From NCBI GenBank assembly GCA_024036415.1, contig JAMWET010000947.1, forward strand, positions 1,089,001-1,153,000: DNA of 64,000 nt, read 5' to 3'. The notes beneath the pieces were generated by a model that saw only the letters and a list, made by a program, of their open reading frames with translations, was not told the origin of the DNA and did not search any database. Numbering within the stretch: position 1 is the stretch's first letter; each line of letters starts with the position of its first letter. The stretch is from Prochilodus magdalenae. Lineage: Eukaryota; Chordata; Actinopteri; Characiformes; Prochilodontidae. The position numbers and the translations under genes were made by a program. This document shows positions 55,014 through 64,000 of this stretch, in pieces.

Positions 55014-57797
55014 GTGTGCAGCTCCAGTCACCATCAGACTGCCTTTCCTCTGTGCCAGGGTTAGACCCAGGAGTATGACTGATATCTGAGTGCTGGTGTA
55101 GGACCCTCTGTCCTCCAGATCCACCGAGCAGCTGTGTTTACTTGTGTGGACAGATCAGTTAGTTCTGCTGTAGTGTCAGTGAGTACAGTCCTCGGTGGGA
55201 GCACAGCTGTAGTGTGGCATGTCTGAATGATCTGGGCAGCTTTAGGGGCTGAGATGCTTCTGCAGACCAACTGCACTTCTAGGGTTTAGGGGCAGTTCCT
55301 GTGATTATTCAAAACGCTGAATACCTAAATTGGGTTTTTTGATGCAGACAGAGTCATTCAGTCTGGTTTGGTTGGAAGAAGTTTGATAGTAACTAGATGT
55401 CACATTTGTTTACAATCCCAAATGACCAGTGAACATACAGGTTGTTGTAATGCTGATGATTTTAAAATGGTGGCGGAAGGTAAAAATAAGTTTTATGTTG
55501 GTACGATGTTGATTTTGTACTTCTCCACCATAAATATCTTAACTTCTTCTTTTTTTTTTTTTGCCATAGCTTGATCTCAGAGCTGCTGTAAAACAATGTA
55601 TAATTATTTAATGTGATAACTTTTTGTAAGGTAACTTTGAGGTATTAAACAGTGGTTCCCAACACTGTGAACAATTCTGACTTACATCAAATCTCTCTGA
55701 ATTGTTTTGTTTACATCTTAATGATTTATCTGTGAAGAAGTTGGGAACAGTCGGTGCCATTCCTCTTTAAATCAGCTATCTTAAAGCGGGGAGAACCTGT
55801 TGATGGAGGTGATGGACAGAACTAATCTGTGGGATGTGTGTTTTTCTCGGCTCTTTTAGTATCAAGAGGAGATTGAAGCACTAAACCAGGTGGCGAGGCA
55901 TCGGCCGAGATCAACTCTAGTTATGAGCATTCAGCAGGAGAACCGACAAATTCGGGAACTGCAGCAGGAAAACAAAGGTGTGTGCTTTAATGATAAATCG
56001 CACACGTTTACTAACAGGGAGATATATTCTGTTTCAGACCTGGGTGTTTTACATATTGCAGTATTTGTACCCTGAAATTTGAAAATCTTACTAACAATGT
56101 TGAATCTATATTTGAAAAAGTTGAAATCGTCTCTCCCTGTCTGACTGCAGAGTTGCGTACATCTTTAGAGGAGCACCAGTCCGCACTGGAACTGATCATG
56201 AGTAAATACAGAGAGCAGGTGTTCCGCCTTCTCATGGCCAGCAAGAGAGACGACCCTGCTATTGTCACGCAGCTCAAAGAGCAGCACACTAGCGTGAGTA
56301 ATCTGTGATCTTACACACACATGCAATCTGCTCAATGTGAAGTTGATTTACAACAACAGTGACAAGTTTGGAGTGATGACATATTGATCGATACATTTAA
56401 TATTTGTTTATTACATTTCTAAACAGATTCAACACAAACACAAAAGAAAACGCAAAAAAAACCCAAGACATTTTAATGCACAGTTTCTGTTGTAGTTTAA
56501 TACTAAATATAAAGGGTGCCATCACTTTTGCAAAGGCCACATTTAGCTGTTTTTCCTTAATAAGTACAGCAAACACACAGTAATTCTGCATTATAAATAA
56601 AACATGCCTTTTAACTAGTGTTGTGCAAACTTTTCCATATGACCGCCCATTATGTATGATTAAGAGTTCATCTGTGTATGTATGATTAAAACGATCGTCT
56701 AAGCTATACAATTACATAGTTCAGCTTTAAATATCAAGGTACACATCACAAGCTGTTTTGGGGGGTTAGATACAGTATCTTGAGATGCACTGTAATTATA
56801 TATTTGCAGTAATTGGTGTTGCGTGCCTCAACCATTGATCATCTTTTTAAATACAGAGCATTTTGAAATTATTGTGTCATAGTTCAGTGCTGTTCATTAA
56901 TGATGTACAAGATCATTTTTAGTATCCTCTACAGCTGTTCATCTCTGCTCATCATTTTGGACATGTTTTCTTCTCTTCTGTTAAAAAAATATGATTGAAT
57001 TGGAAAGAGCTGATTGCAGCTGAGAATGTTTTAACATGTTCATGTTGCAACAAACAGAATGTGAAAGTGTGCTTTCATAAGTTGGGTTGAGGCAGAGATA
57101 TATAAATAAAATAAAACCACATGTATAATTCAAAGTACAAAGTTCTAATTTGGGTTTAGTTGGTAGCAGTGAGATATGTTAGCTGATTTGGTGTTTGCTA
57201 ATGACGCCTTTAGAGGGCAGCAGTGAGTTATGTTGTGTTTTGAATCATTGTTAAATGCATCTTTAAATGCATCTGTGTGTGTATGTATGTATGTATGTAT
57301 GTATGTATGTATGTGTGTGTGTGTGTATATATATATATACATAATATATATATATATAATGTTTTTTTTTTTTTCATATCTTGATGCAATTTGAATAGAA
57401 GTTTCACAGATGCATCTCACTTTGGACGCTCTGGAAACTCAAATCACTCATGACACACATTGACCTCAAATCCAGAATGATGGAAGTGCTGGGATTTTCT
57501 TATTACAGGCGCCTACGTTGTTACGACAACAACTCATGCAGATAGTTAGTGAGGTCTGGACACACAACTCCGATCTGATCACTGGTATATAAGAGTGCGG
57601 ACCGTCTCGACCTGTAGTGTGTCTTGGCGTGTATGAAAATGAAATCTTTGTGTCATGTAGGAGATGCAGGCGCATATAGACAAGATAAATGAGATGGCTA
57701 CAGTAATGAGGAAGGCCATTGAGGTGGACGAAGGACGAGTGTGTGAAGATGAGGAGCGGATCAAACAGCTGGAGGTTAGATCACTTTAACATCCCAA

Positions 57798-57853
<56 letters not shown>

Positions 57854-58026
57854 CCTGCTCAATACCCCTTGTTCCTCTGTCTGTGTAGTTGGAGAACCGA
57901 GGCCTGCGGGAGTTGTTGGGGATCAGTCGAGAGGCCTTTCTGGTACTGAAGCGAGAGGAGGCATCTGATAGCACTTCACTGTCTCCACTAGTGTCCAGCA
58001 CTGACCTGAGCATGAGGAAGAGCTAG
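54879..58026 (+). CDS. fgfr1op2: fgfr1op2 (SIKE-family coiled-coil protein), complete
   Basis: Five coding exons encode 215 aa beginning MACSLEKVLSDARSLVERLR and ending STDLSMRKS. The sequence is almost entirely heptad-rich coiled coil. Motifs shared with human FGFR1OP2 include LIEQTTLLNKRVEAMKQ, RHRPRSTLVMSIQQENRQIR and LEEHQSALELIMSKYREQ. The family (FGFR1OP2, SIKE1) belongs to the STRIPAK phosphatase-kinase assemblies; the human gene was named from a fusion with FGFR1. Length equals the human short isoform: the 38-codon cassette between HTS and EMQAHI is absent. All introns are GT-AG and phases agree. A candidate AATAAA lies at 58863. It faces tm7sf3 tail-to-tail. Confidence 0.96.
55860..55977 (+). 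CDS. fgfr1op2: fgfr1op2 coding exon 2
   Basis: Residues 46-85, YQEEIEALNQVARHRPR to LQQENK plus one base. The acceptor is CTCTTTTAG and the donor GTGTGT. Confidence 0.96.
56151..56293 (+). CDS. fgfr1op2: fgfr1op2 coding exon 3
   Basis: Residues 85-132, ELRTSLEEHQSALELI to LKEQHTS. The acceptor is GACTGCAG and the donor GTGAGT; the exon ends in phase 0. Confidence 0.96.
56294..57660 (+). other. fgfr1op2 intron 3 (1.4 kb)
   Basis: Where the human 38-codon cassette would lie I find no matching exon in any plus-strand frame. The intron ends near a TATG/GT/AT microsatellite at 57273-57358. Confidence 0.7.
57273..57358. repeat. TATG/GT/AT compound microsatellite
   Basis: Blocks of GTAT, GT and AT in succession inside fgfr1op2 intron 3. 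Confidence 0.95.
57661..57774 (+). CDS. fgfr1op2: fgfr1op2 coding exon 4
   Basis: Residues 133-170, EMQAHIDKINEMATVMRKAI to RIKQLE. The acceptor is GTCATGTAG and the donor GTTAGA; both ends are phase 0. Confidence 0.96.
57800..57852. repeat. CA microsatellite
   Basis: About 26 CA units filling nearly half of the 114-base last intron of fgfr1op2, 36 bases before the acceptor. Confidence 0.97.
57889..58026 (+). CDS. fgfr1op2: fgfr1op2 coding exon 5 (last)
   Basis: Residues 171-215, LENRGLRELLGISREAF to DLSMRKS, then TAG. The acceptor CTGTGTAG lies 36 bases after a 53-base CA repeat. Confidence 0.96.
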   Translation: MENRGLRELLGISREAFLVLKREEASDSTSLSPLVSSTDLSMRKS

Positions 58027-58885
58027 AGTGCTCCCCCAAACAATGGACTCTGCATAACACTGATTTCGTTCAACACGACATGTACACACACATGCTGCAG
58101 AGCACTATTTGAATCTCCTCTCTGAAGAGGAGACCCTGACCTCCTCCTGCCTGCATTCATGCAGGTTTATTGTGTTTTACTGGGACCTGTCTTCTCACGC
58201 ATATCCAAGTAGTTCTGTACCTCCTACTCTACAGCCATAGGGCTTTTGTGGCAGCTGCCATTACAGAGTCGTTGTTATGACCCCATTCTGGCACAGTCCC
58301 TGAGCACAGTCCATCAGTAAAGCATGACCATGTATGGAGAGGGATGCTCAGCAAATGATTCTACCTGTCGTTCAGTGTTGGAGCTTAATGATTAAAGTAA
58401 ACTTTGACGGCCTATTTTAATTATTCTCCTGGTTGTACATTTAGCTGAAGGATTATTTACGGCGTTTAGGGACATGGATTGGTGTAAAAGTTAAAACCGT
58501 TTGCTTGCCCTCCAGTAGTATTAATCCCAGCTGTTTTTATCTGTGTTGTGGCATTTAATGGGTGGGTCAGCAGTGCCATGGTTCACTCAGTACACCTATC
58601 GCAGTCGTTATGAGATTGAGATATGCACCTGGTATTTACAGTTCTGTAAGTGTGTCATGGCTGATAGCAGCAAGTGGCACATAGGACTGCATGTCCTTTA
58701 AGTGGACAGGTTTAGTTTTACTTTTGCTTTGTTTTAGGGCTGCCTTTCACACATGATGCTCTGATGTTTTGTGTATAAGAGAATGTCTATTTGAGCTATT
58801 TGTATTTCAGATGTATTAAAGTTGTATTTTAAAAATCCTAATATGAAATAATACTAGTACAGAATAAAGACCTTCAGTAAAGCTG
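58027..58885 (+). other. fgfr1op2: fgfr1op2 3' UTR (inferred)
   Basis: Runs from the TAG to a candidate poly(A) signal AATAAA at 58863-58868. An earlier ATTAAA at about 58392 is an alternative. Confidence 0.55.
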
Positions 58886-59599
58886 TGTGCCTTCCGACTG
58901 TCTAAACCAGGATTCATTATCTTTGGCCCCAGATCATCTTTAGTGATTTCTCTTTTTCTAAACCTGGCAATGAACGAGCTGAACCAGGGGTTAGGTGGTG
59001 AAATCACCAAACTGTTGAAGATGCCCAGGTCTTGACCAACCCTGTGATCTTACACTGTAGTACGTGATCATTAGAAATGCGTTCCCTATGAACAGAACTG
59101 ATAGCAGAGGGTGAGCGCCTACTCTAACCTCTTTAGTTCGTTTTGATGAGCATGCTGTGGATTTTCCTATAGCAACATTACAGGCTCCTGGTATTCTATA
59201 CCAAACACCTACCAAGCCCCGTGATACCATAGCAACAGCTTAAAATATTATTGTATCCTTTTGGCAACTGGGAATTTCTGCACAAAATCTGTAAAATACA
59301 ATTTGTTTTTATTTCCCTTAATTTTCCATATGGCAGTGCACATTACAGCTACCCACCAACTAAATACCTGAGAATTAGGCTACAAAGACTTTTGAACGTT
59401 GTTAGGCCTTCAACAGTAAAGCACGTGAAGTTCATGTCTCAGACTTTGTAATAGGATTACTGCAGGTATTTAAGCCTGTGGGACAAGAAAGTATTTTAAT
59501 GAGCCTTTGACAGTGAAACGTCATCTAGGAGCAGGTTGAAAGTGTATTCAGCAATCCGTCCCTAAAACACAAGAGAAGGTCTGAATGGATCAGAATAAC
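58886..59599. other. Gap between convergent fgfr1op2 and tm7sf3
   Basis: About 0.7 kb between the inferred 3' ends. No repeat or gene recognised. Confidence 0.5.
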
Positions 59600-62165
59600 T
59601 GAGGTACTTTAACAACTTTATTACATTTAGCTTTTACAAAATAGAGTTAAATATTTTGGAGGGAAAAAAAAGACTTAGAAAATAAGTACAGCCATAACTG
59701 TTTAAAATGTCAATTCAGATGGGACAGAAAATCTAAGCAAGATCTTACTGCGTCAGACTGTTTGAAGCTACATCGAACAATGTACTCCTATTACAACAAG
59801 GACAATTACAAAGGGCCACGGCAGGCAGTGGTACTGTAGCAAAAACCCTGAGAGGAGAAAAGTTGGCCCCTAAATAAGCAGAGCGCTTAAAACGCTGCAC
59901 ATGGGATACAGTCAAAATCCCAATCGTCTTATGTGACTTGTGTCTGGAACCTAAGAAACAGTCATGGAGGGACACTGAGAGAACACAGAAATGAGTAGAA
60001 GTGATTATACTGGCAGTGATTACAACAGCACTCCCTAATTCCTGTATGGAAACCCTACATCTCCATCCATCTGGACATTTGGGCTGTATGTGTTTTACAC
60101 AGCCATTACGGAGTATACATTCTTCTCTAAATAAGTGCCTTTTTAAAGGGGAATTCTACCTTTCCATCTTTTCCGGAAAGATCTGCATATTTCAGTGGTT
60201 GAGATGCAAACCGAAGTTTATCAGAGTGGGTTTGAAGCGAAACAGTTTAACCTACTGACTCTGTAAACCTGTACAGCGTAATACAATGCAACACACGGCC
60301 ATTTCTTTAGAATCTGAAACACACACCCAAACGTGTCTTCTTCTTTCTATGTAATGCTGGTGGTGCTACATTAGGGCTGAACCTAAAAATGATTTCACTT
60401 TGGCTACCATTTGCCTTACATTACATGTACCACTCCATCAAGAATGGATTAAAAACCTGTCCTCTAAAACTTCTGTAAAATAAAGTCCAGGTATCAGGCA
60501 CTGCACTGGGGACAAACTTGCTGTGAGCAGCTTTTAGAGTCATTAAACCTTTTCATCGACTCCTTGGCAATTCCGATCCAATGTGATTCTCTAGAAGGTA
60601 GCATTACCTGCCAAACCACAGATGTCGACTGTGTTTACATCTTCATTATTCAGCTATGCAGACTCTGTGACTTCCCTGCTACACATCCACCAGAGGACCG
60701 TCCATCATAAACGTGGTCCACAGTACAATACCAATGTTCTACAGGATTCCCTGTATGTGCACATTCTTGCAGGAAGAACAGACAGCTTCACAGGGCCCAG
60801 GTGACAAATATACAGTAGTAGCATGCTACAGTTTTAAATTCAGTGCAACTAAATATACGAAACGAATTCAGGTGGCCATAAAGACCTGAAGGACAATTTA
60901 CCAACAGGACCCACAGTAAACAGAGCTACCTGACGGATATCTGCGGTCATCCTCCTTCAGGAGTTCTACTGATAACCTATAAGAATGCCATAGGAAACAT
61001 GGCCTAGAAAACTCATGGGCCCAGAATCAGGCTAATGATCAGTGGCACAAACTACACAGCTCAGTTATTAGATTAGCAACACAACATGATGGCTCCATAA
61101 CCGAACACCTATTTAAAAAGGGACCACGTTCTGGATTTTGGTCTGTTTGGGTCATTTTCTTGAACGTTCATAATTCATCCACTTTAAAAACACAGCTGCT
61201 TACTAAGCATGGGCATTCTAAGACTTGAATGGGACAACGCAAGTGAAGAGGTCAAAGCCCAGTTTCCCAAAAGCATCACAGTGTTAAGATCGAGAGAACT
61301 ATTAGAGAGAGTGCTCCAGGTGATTCTCACTCTACCTTCTTAGAGTGACCTCTGTGCTGTTTGGTAACTTACCTGTAATTAAAAATAACAAACACGTGTA
61401 TACATGCTTTAAAAAATCTGATCACACTGAAGCGATACTGGAAACAATGTACATTTAAAATCTGAACGCTGAGACAAGCTTATCATCACATTAAGATGTG
61501 TACAGATCAACAGGCAGTCTTTCAGAACGAATAGGGGAAAAGCTTTTAAAAGTAACCGTTCATTTTGCCTCGTAATTATGTAGCTGCTTTATCTGTGGCT
61601 CCAGTTGTTCCTTTCTTCATGTGGTTACAAGAAAAGAAAAAAAAAAAAAAAAAGAACAGGGCTTGTACTCCATCCATTTTACCGAAGCCCTTCCTTTAGG
61701 GCCAGCTCAGTCCTGATACACTGTATGTTCACGCAGTCCAATCCAGAGTCTGTCAGTACATTAGCACTTGTGTCCTTTTACTGGCCCCATACAAGGAGAC
61801 CGTCTTAAGGGGGTGTTGCCAGAGCAACATCTACACCTGAAGGATTCACCATGGAGGTAGTGTCCAGGCCGCTGACCACTTTAAGAACACTTTACTGCGG
61901 ATGCCCCAGCTGATCGGTGAGCACGGCAGGCGCTACGCTCCAGGCACTAAAGCACATTGAAGAAGTCATTTATGTGTATATTTATAGGAGGCTGCTGGAC
62001 ATGCCATATCCAGAGGCCCCCAGGTTTTAGTCATTCCTAGCCAAGCAGGGCCTCTCGCCTCTTTCTGCCCTCTGAACAGGTTCTCTGGTCGTCAACCCTG
62101 TTCATCCTCATCGAGGAGCAGAAAGAGTACAGGCTTAGTAGATCCACATAAAGATCAGTGGCAGG
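59600..62165 (-). other. tm7sf3: tm7sf3 3' UTR (inferred)
   Basis: The stretch below the stop codon contains no recognisable gene. A minus-strand AATAAA (plus TTTATT, 59617-59622) is the best candidate poly(A) signal, implying a UTR of about 2.5 kb. A poly(A) run at 61635-61653 (plus strand) lies inside. Confidence 0.5.
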
Positions 62166-62419
62166 TTAGAGCAGGAGTGGTGTGCGCTCGCCCGCAGGCT
62201 CTGTGTGGCGTGTGAGCTGGCGCGCACGGGCCAGCAGGCGTGCGGGGAATGAGGGAATGTGATGGCTCGGGTCCAGCACGTTGGTCTTCCGGCGCTCGCG
62301 CTCCTGGCACCACATCACATATGGGCTGGGGGGGAAAAAGGGTCGCGAGCGCTCCCTGTAGAGCTGCACCGCTATACCTGAGACTGCCAGGACCACCCAG
62401 ACCGTGATCATAATGAAAT
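62166..62419 (-). CDS. tm7sf3: tm7sf3 last coding exon
   Basis: 83 residues plus a split Asp codon, TAA at 62166-62168. It carries the last membrane helix and the cytosolic tail ending ERTPLLL. The acceptor is CCTTTCTCAG. Confidence 0.96.
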
Positions 62420-62477
62420 CTGAGAAAGGGAGAGAGGGGGAGAGAGAAAAGGAAAAATAGAGAAATAGATATCAGTA

Positions 62478-62509
<32 letters not shown>

Positions 62510-63791
62510 AAAAAATAAATAATAATAATAATAATAATTTAGAAATTATGTGGTAAACAATGTGGTAAGAGAGTTTATTCTAGTGCTGTAATGGGAGATT
62601 CTTAATTATTAAAGGCATTTTTAAGGGTATTAATTACAAAGCAATATCTGATATTAGATATTCTGCTAATATGGGCAGTCATGGGCTGGAGGTTAGGGAA
62701 CCAGCCTTGTGACCGGAGGGTTGACGGTTTGATTCCCTGAACTGACAGTAACGACTGAGGTGCCCTTGAGCAAGGAACATAACCCCCAACTGCTCCCCAG
62801 CACTGTGGATAGGGCTGCCCACTGCTGCGGGTATGTGTGCTCACTGCCCCCTAGTGTGTGCGTGTATGTGGGTGTTTCACTTTGGGATCAACAAGCGATT
62901 AAAATCTTAAATCCTCAAATTCCAAAGATACACTCATGTCATATAAAACAGAGGTATATGAAATGTACAGTCACAGTCAAATCAAATATTTGTTCAAATT
63001 CAGCAAAGAAACAGTAGTTATGTATTAAGATATGAAGAAGTGTAACTTTCTGATCAAGCCGTGGCACCAACACGTTTGCACTTAACTCTACTGGACTACA
63101 GCAGCATGTGTTAACCACAGTGTTAATGTCATTCATTCTTTTAATACAGTTCAACACAGTTACTGCAGTGAACGCATCTGAATAAAAGCTAATATCCTCA
63201 TCATTTTCTGTTTTTTCTGTTTTTAATATTCAAAAACTCAAAAGCATGTTGGAGAATGCATCTGCAGACTGTATCTCACCGATGTTCTGTAGTGGCACTG
63301 AGATGAAGGCTCTGCTGAAGTTACTGTTGAGGAGGCGTTTAAGGATATCCAGGGTGATGTAAGACAGGCTTGTGTAGGTGTAGGCGTTAACAGCAAGCAC
63401 AACTGTATATGACCCAACTACACCACATGTTGTTATATTGCCCTGAAACACACAAGCACATGTCATTCACACGTCTTCTCTCTGCACTTCTCTCTGCAGG
63501 GCTCACGGTTACAAACTAAAACCACTTTTTGCAGAACAAGAGCTTCTCGAAAGCAAAACTCAGCAATTCCTCAAACTGTGGCTGTATAAAACCACCCAAA
63601 GCTGGAAGCAGACATGTCTGCCTTATACACTGACGCAACACGGCACTGATAAGCCTCACTAAACGCTAAGTTCTGCAGGTTGATGGTCAGTACCTCTCTT
63701 GGCCATCGGATGAAGAAGAGAGGAACGATTAGCACAATGCAACTGAATGTCACCCAGAACACAGCATCATCGCGAAACACAGCCAGGTCAC
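62166..63791 (-). CDS. tm7sf3: tm7sf3, seven-transmembrane protein, C-terminal part
   Basis: Three exons at the 3' end encode about 170 residues. Landmarks of vertebrate TM7SF3 are FFIRWPRE, CGVVGSYTVVLAVNAYTY, TSLSYITLDILKRLLNSNF, the final hydrophobic helix (FIMITVWVVLAVSGIAVQLY), a cytosolic tail with RPFFPPSPYVMW and NVLDPSHHIP, and the diagnostic end PAGERTPLLL. At least three hydrophobic segments are visible. In human the protein is a membrane protein reported to protect cells from stress-induced death; that role is from the literature, not this sequence. The N-terminal ectodomain and first helices lie beyond position 64000. Phases agree across all three exons. Confidence 0.95.
62478..62539. 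repeat. AAT microsatellite, interrupted
   Basis: Two AAT blocks separated by GAAAAAAATA, in the tm7sf3 intron. Confidence 0.95.
62671..62905 (+). mobile_element. tRNA-derived SINE in tm7sf3 intron
   Basis: The A-box-like ATGGGCTGGAGGTTAG is followed by the B-box-like GGTTTGATTCC at 62726-62736, then TGAGGTGCCCTTGAGCAAGG and CTGCTCCCCAGCACTGTGG, a body known from many fish SINE copies. It is antisense to tm7sf3. Confidence 0.8.
63280..63442 (-). CDS. tm7sf3: tm7sf3 penultimate coding exon
   Basis: 54 residues plus one base, GNITTCGVVGSYTVVLAVNA to FISVPLQNI. The acceptor is GTGTTTCAG and the donor GTGAGA. Confidence 0.95.
63694..63791 (-). CDS. tm7sf3: tm7sf3 third-last coding exon
   Basis: GDLAVFRDDAVFWVTFSCI to RWPRE, containing one hydrophobic helix. 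The acceptor is TCTCCTAG and the donor GTACTG. From 63792 to the window end I see only intron. Confidence 0.93.
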
Positions 63792-64000
63792 CTAGGAGAC
63801 AAACAAACAAACAAAACCCATAAACATGTTAGCACTGGAGAAAACACAGATATCATTTCTTATCATCATTCCAACAACCGCCAGCAGCCCTGAGTTATTC
63901 GTGCTGAGACAGGACTACCAGTGTGGCCGATAGGCAGTGAGACATGACGGACGATATATCCGCAGCACTGAACAGCTTTAGAGACGGCTGAAATGAAGAC

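Larger units (their letters stand above)
62420..63279 (-). other. tm7sf3 last intron (0.86 kb)
   Basis: Holds an AAT microsatellite and a tRNA-derived SINE at about 62671-62905. Confidence 0.7.

Noticed and set aside
56420..56480. TTTCTAAACAG acceptor in fgfr1op2 intron 3 as the missing cassette
   Set aside because: The following sequence is Lys/His-rich repeat-like and shows no similarity to the human cassette.
62726..62736. B-box-like GGTTTGATTCC as a possible tRNA gene (also 51546)
   Set aside because: No cloverleaf can be drawn with matching acceptor stems, and the flanks match fish SINE bodies.
63841..64000. Possible further tm7sf3 exon after a TTCATTTCAG acceptor
   Set aside because: The open phase does not resemble TM7SF3, no donor with the required phase follows, and it reaches a stop.
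1..64000. CRISPR arrays, operons, prophage or other bacterial systems
   Set aside because: The DNA is vertebrate, with spliced genes. Tandem repeats here are microsatellites and a minisatellite without spacers.

Overview
The window is vertebrate nuclear DNA from a ray-finned fish. Genes are split by GT-AG introns, intergenic DNA is AT-rich and full of microsatellites, and the proteins are fish-like orthologues of four vertebrate genes. Several dispersed repeats (an inverted-repeat MITE at 7.6 and 50.2 kb, a second family at 48.1 and 53.4 kb, and tRNA-derived SINEs) are ones I associate with otophysan fishes such as characins and catfishes. That placement is inference from memory, not a search.

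Layout: (1) 1-17.4 kb, minus strand: arid2, the ARID/RFX subunit of the PBAF chromatin remodeller. Fifteen coding exons can be placed with consistent phase, from the start codon to the middle of the large exon 15, where the window cuts the gene (968 codons present). (2) 17.4-23.4 kb: no convincing protein gene. It holds the arid2 promoter, a separate CpG-rich segment at 18.8-19.3 kb with facing YY1-like motifs, two CTCF-like motifs, a MITE and microsatellites. (3) 23.4-49.6 kb, minus strand: gas2l3, a cytoskeletal linker with CH and GAS2 (GAR) domains. Its complete 674-codon CDS lies in eight exons, with an untranslated first exon and a CCAAT-rich promoter near 49.5-49.9 kb. Its introns carry a LINE fragment, Tc1 remnants, a 33-bp minisatellite and a T-free AC/AG repeat of about 600 bp. 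(4) 49.9-54.4 kb: repeat-rich intergenic DNA (MITEs and a SINE). (5) 54.4-58.9 kb, plus strand: fgfr1op2, complete, 215 aa, lacking the 38-codon cassette of the long human isoform. (6) 59.6-64 kb, minus strand: the last three coding exons and long 3' UTR of tm7sf3, a seven-transmembrane protein, cut by the window end. fgfr1op2 and tm7sf3 are tail-to-tail.

The genes do not form a pathway. They are linked by position: fgfr1op2-tm7sf3 is a conserved vertebrate pair, whereas in human arid2, gas2l3 and this pair lie in three separate parts of chromosome 12. I found no novel multi-gene system. The points most worth checking are the orphan CpG segment at 18.8 kb, the prematurely polyadenylated LINE fragment, the gas2l3 promoter and alternative starts, tandem splice acceptors, the missing fgfr1op2 cassette, and the long T-free repeat.
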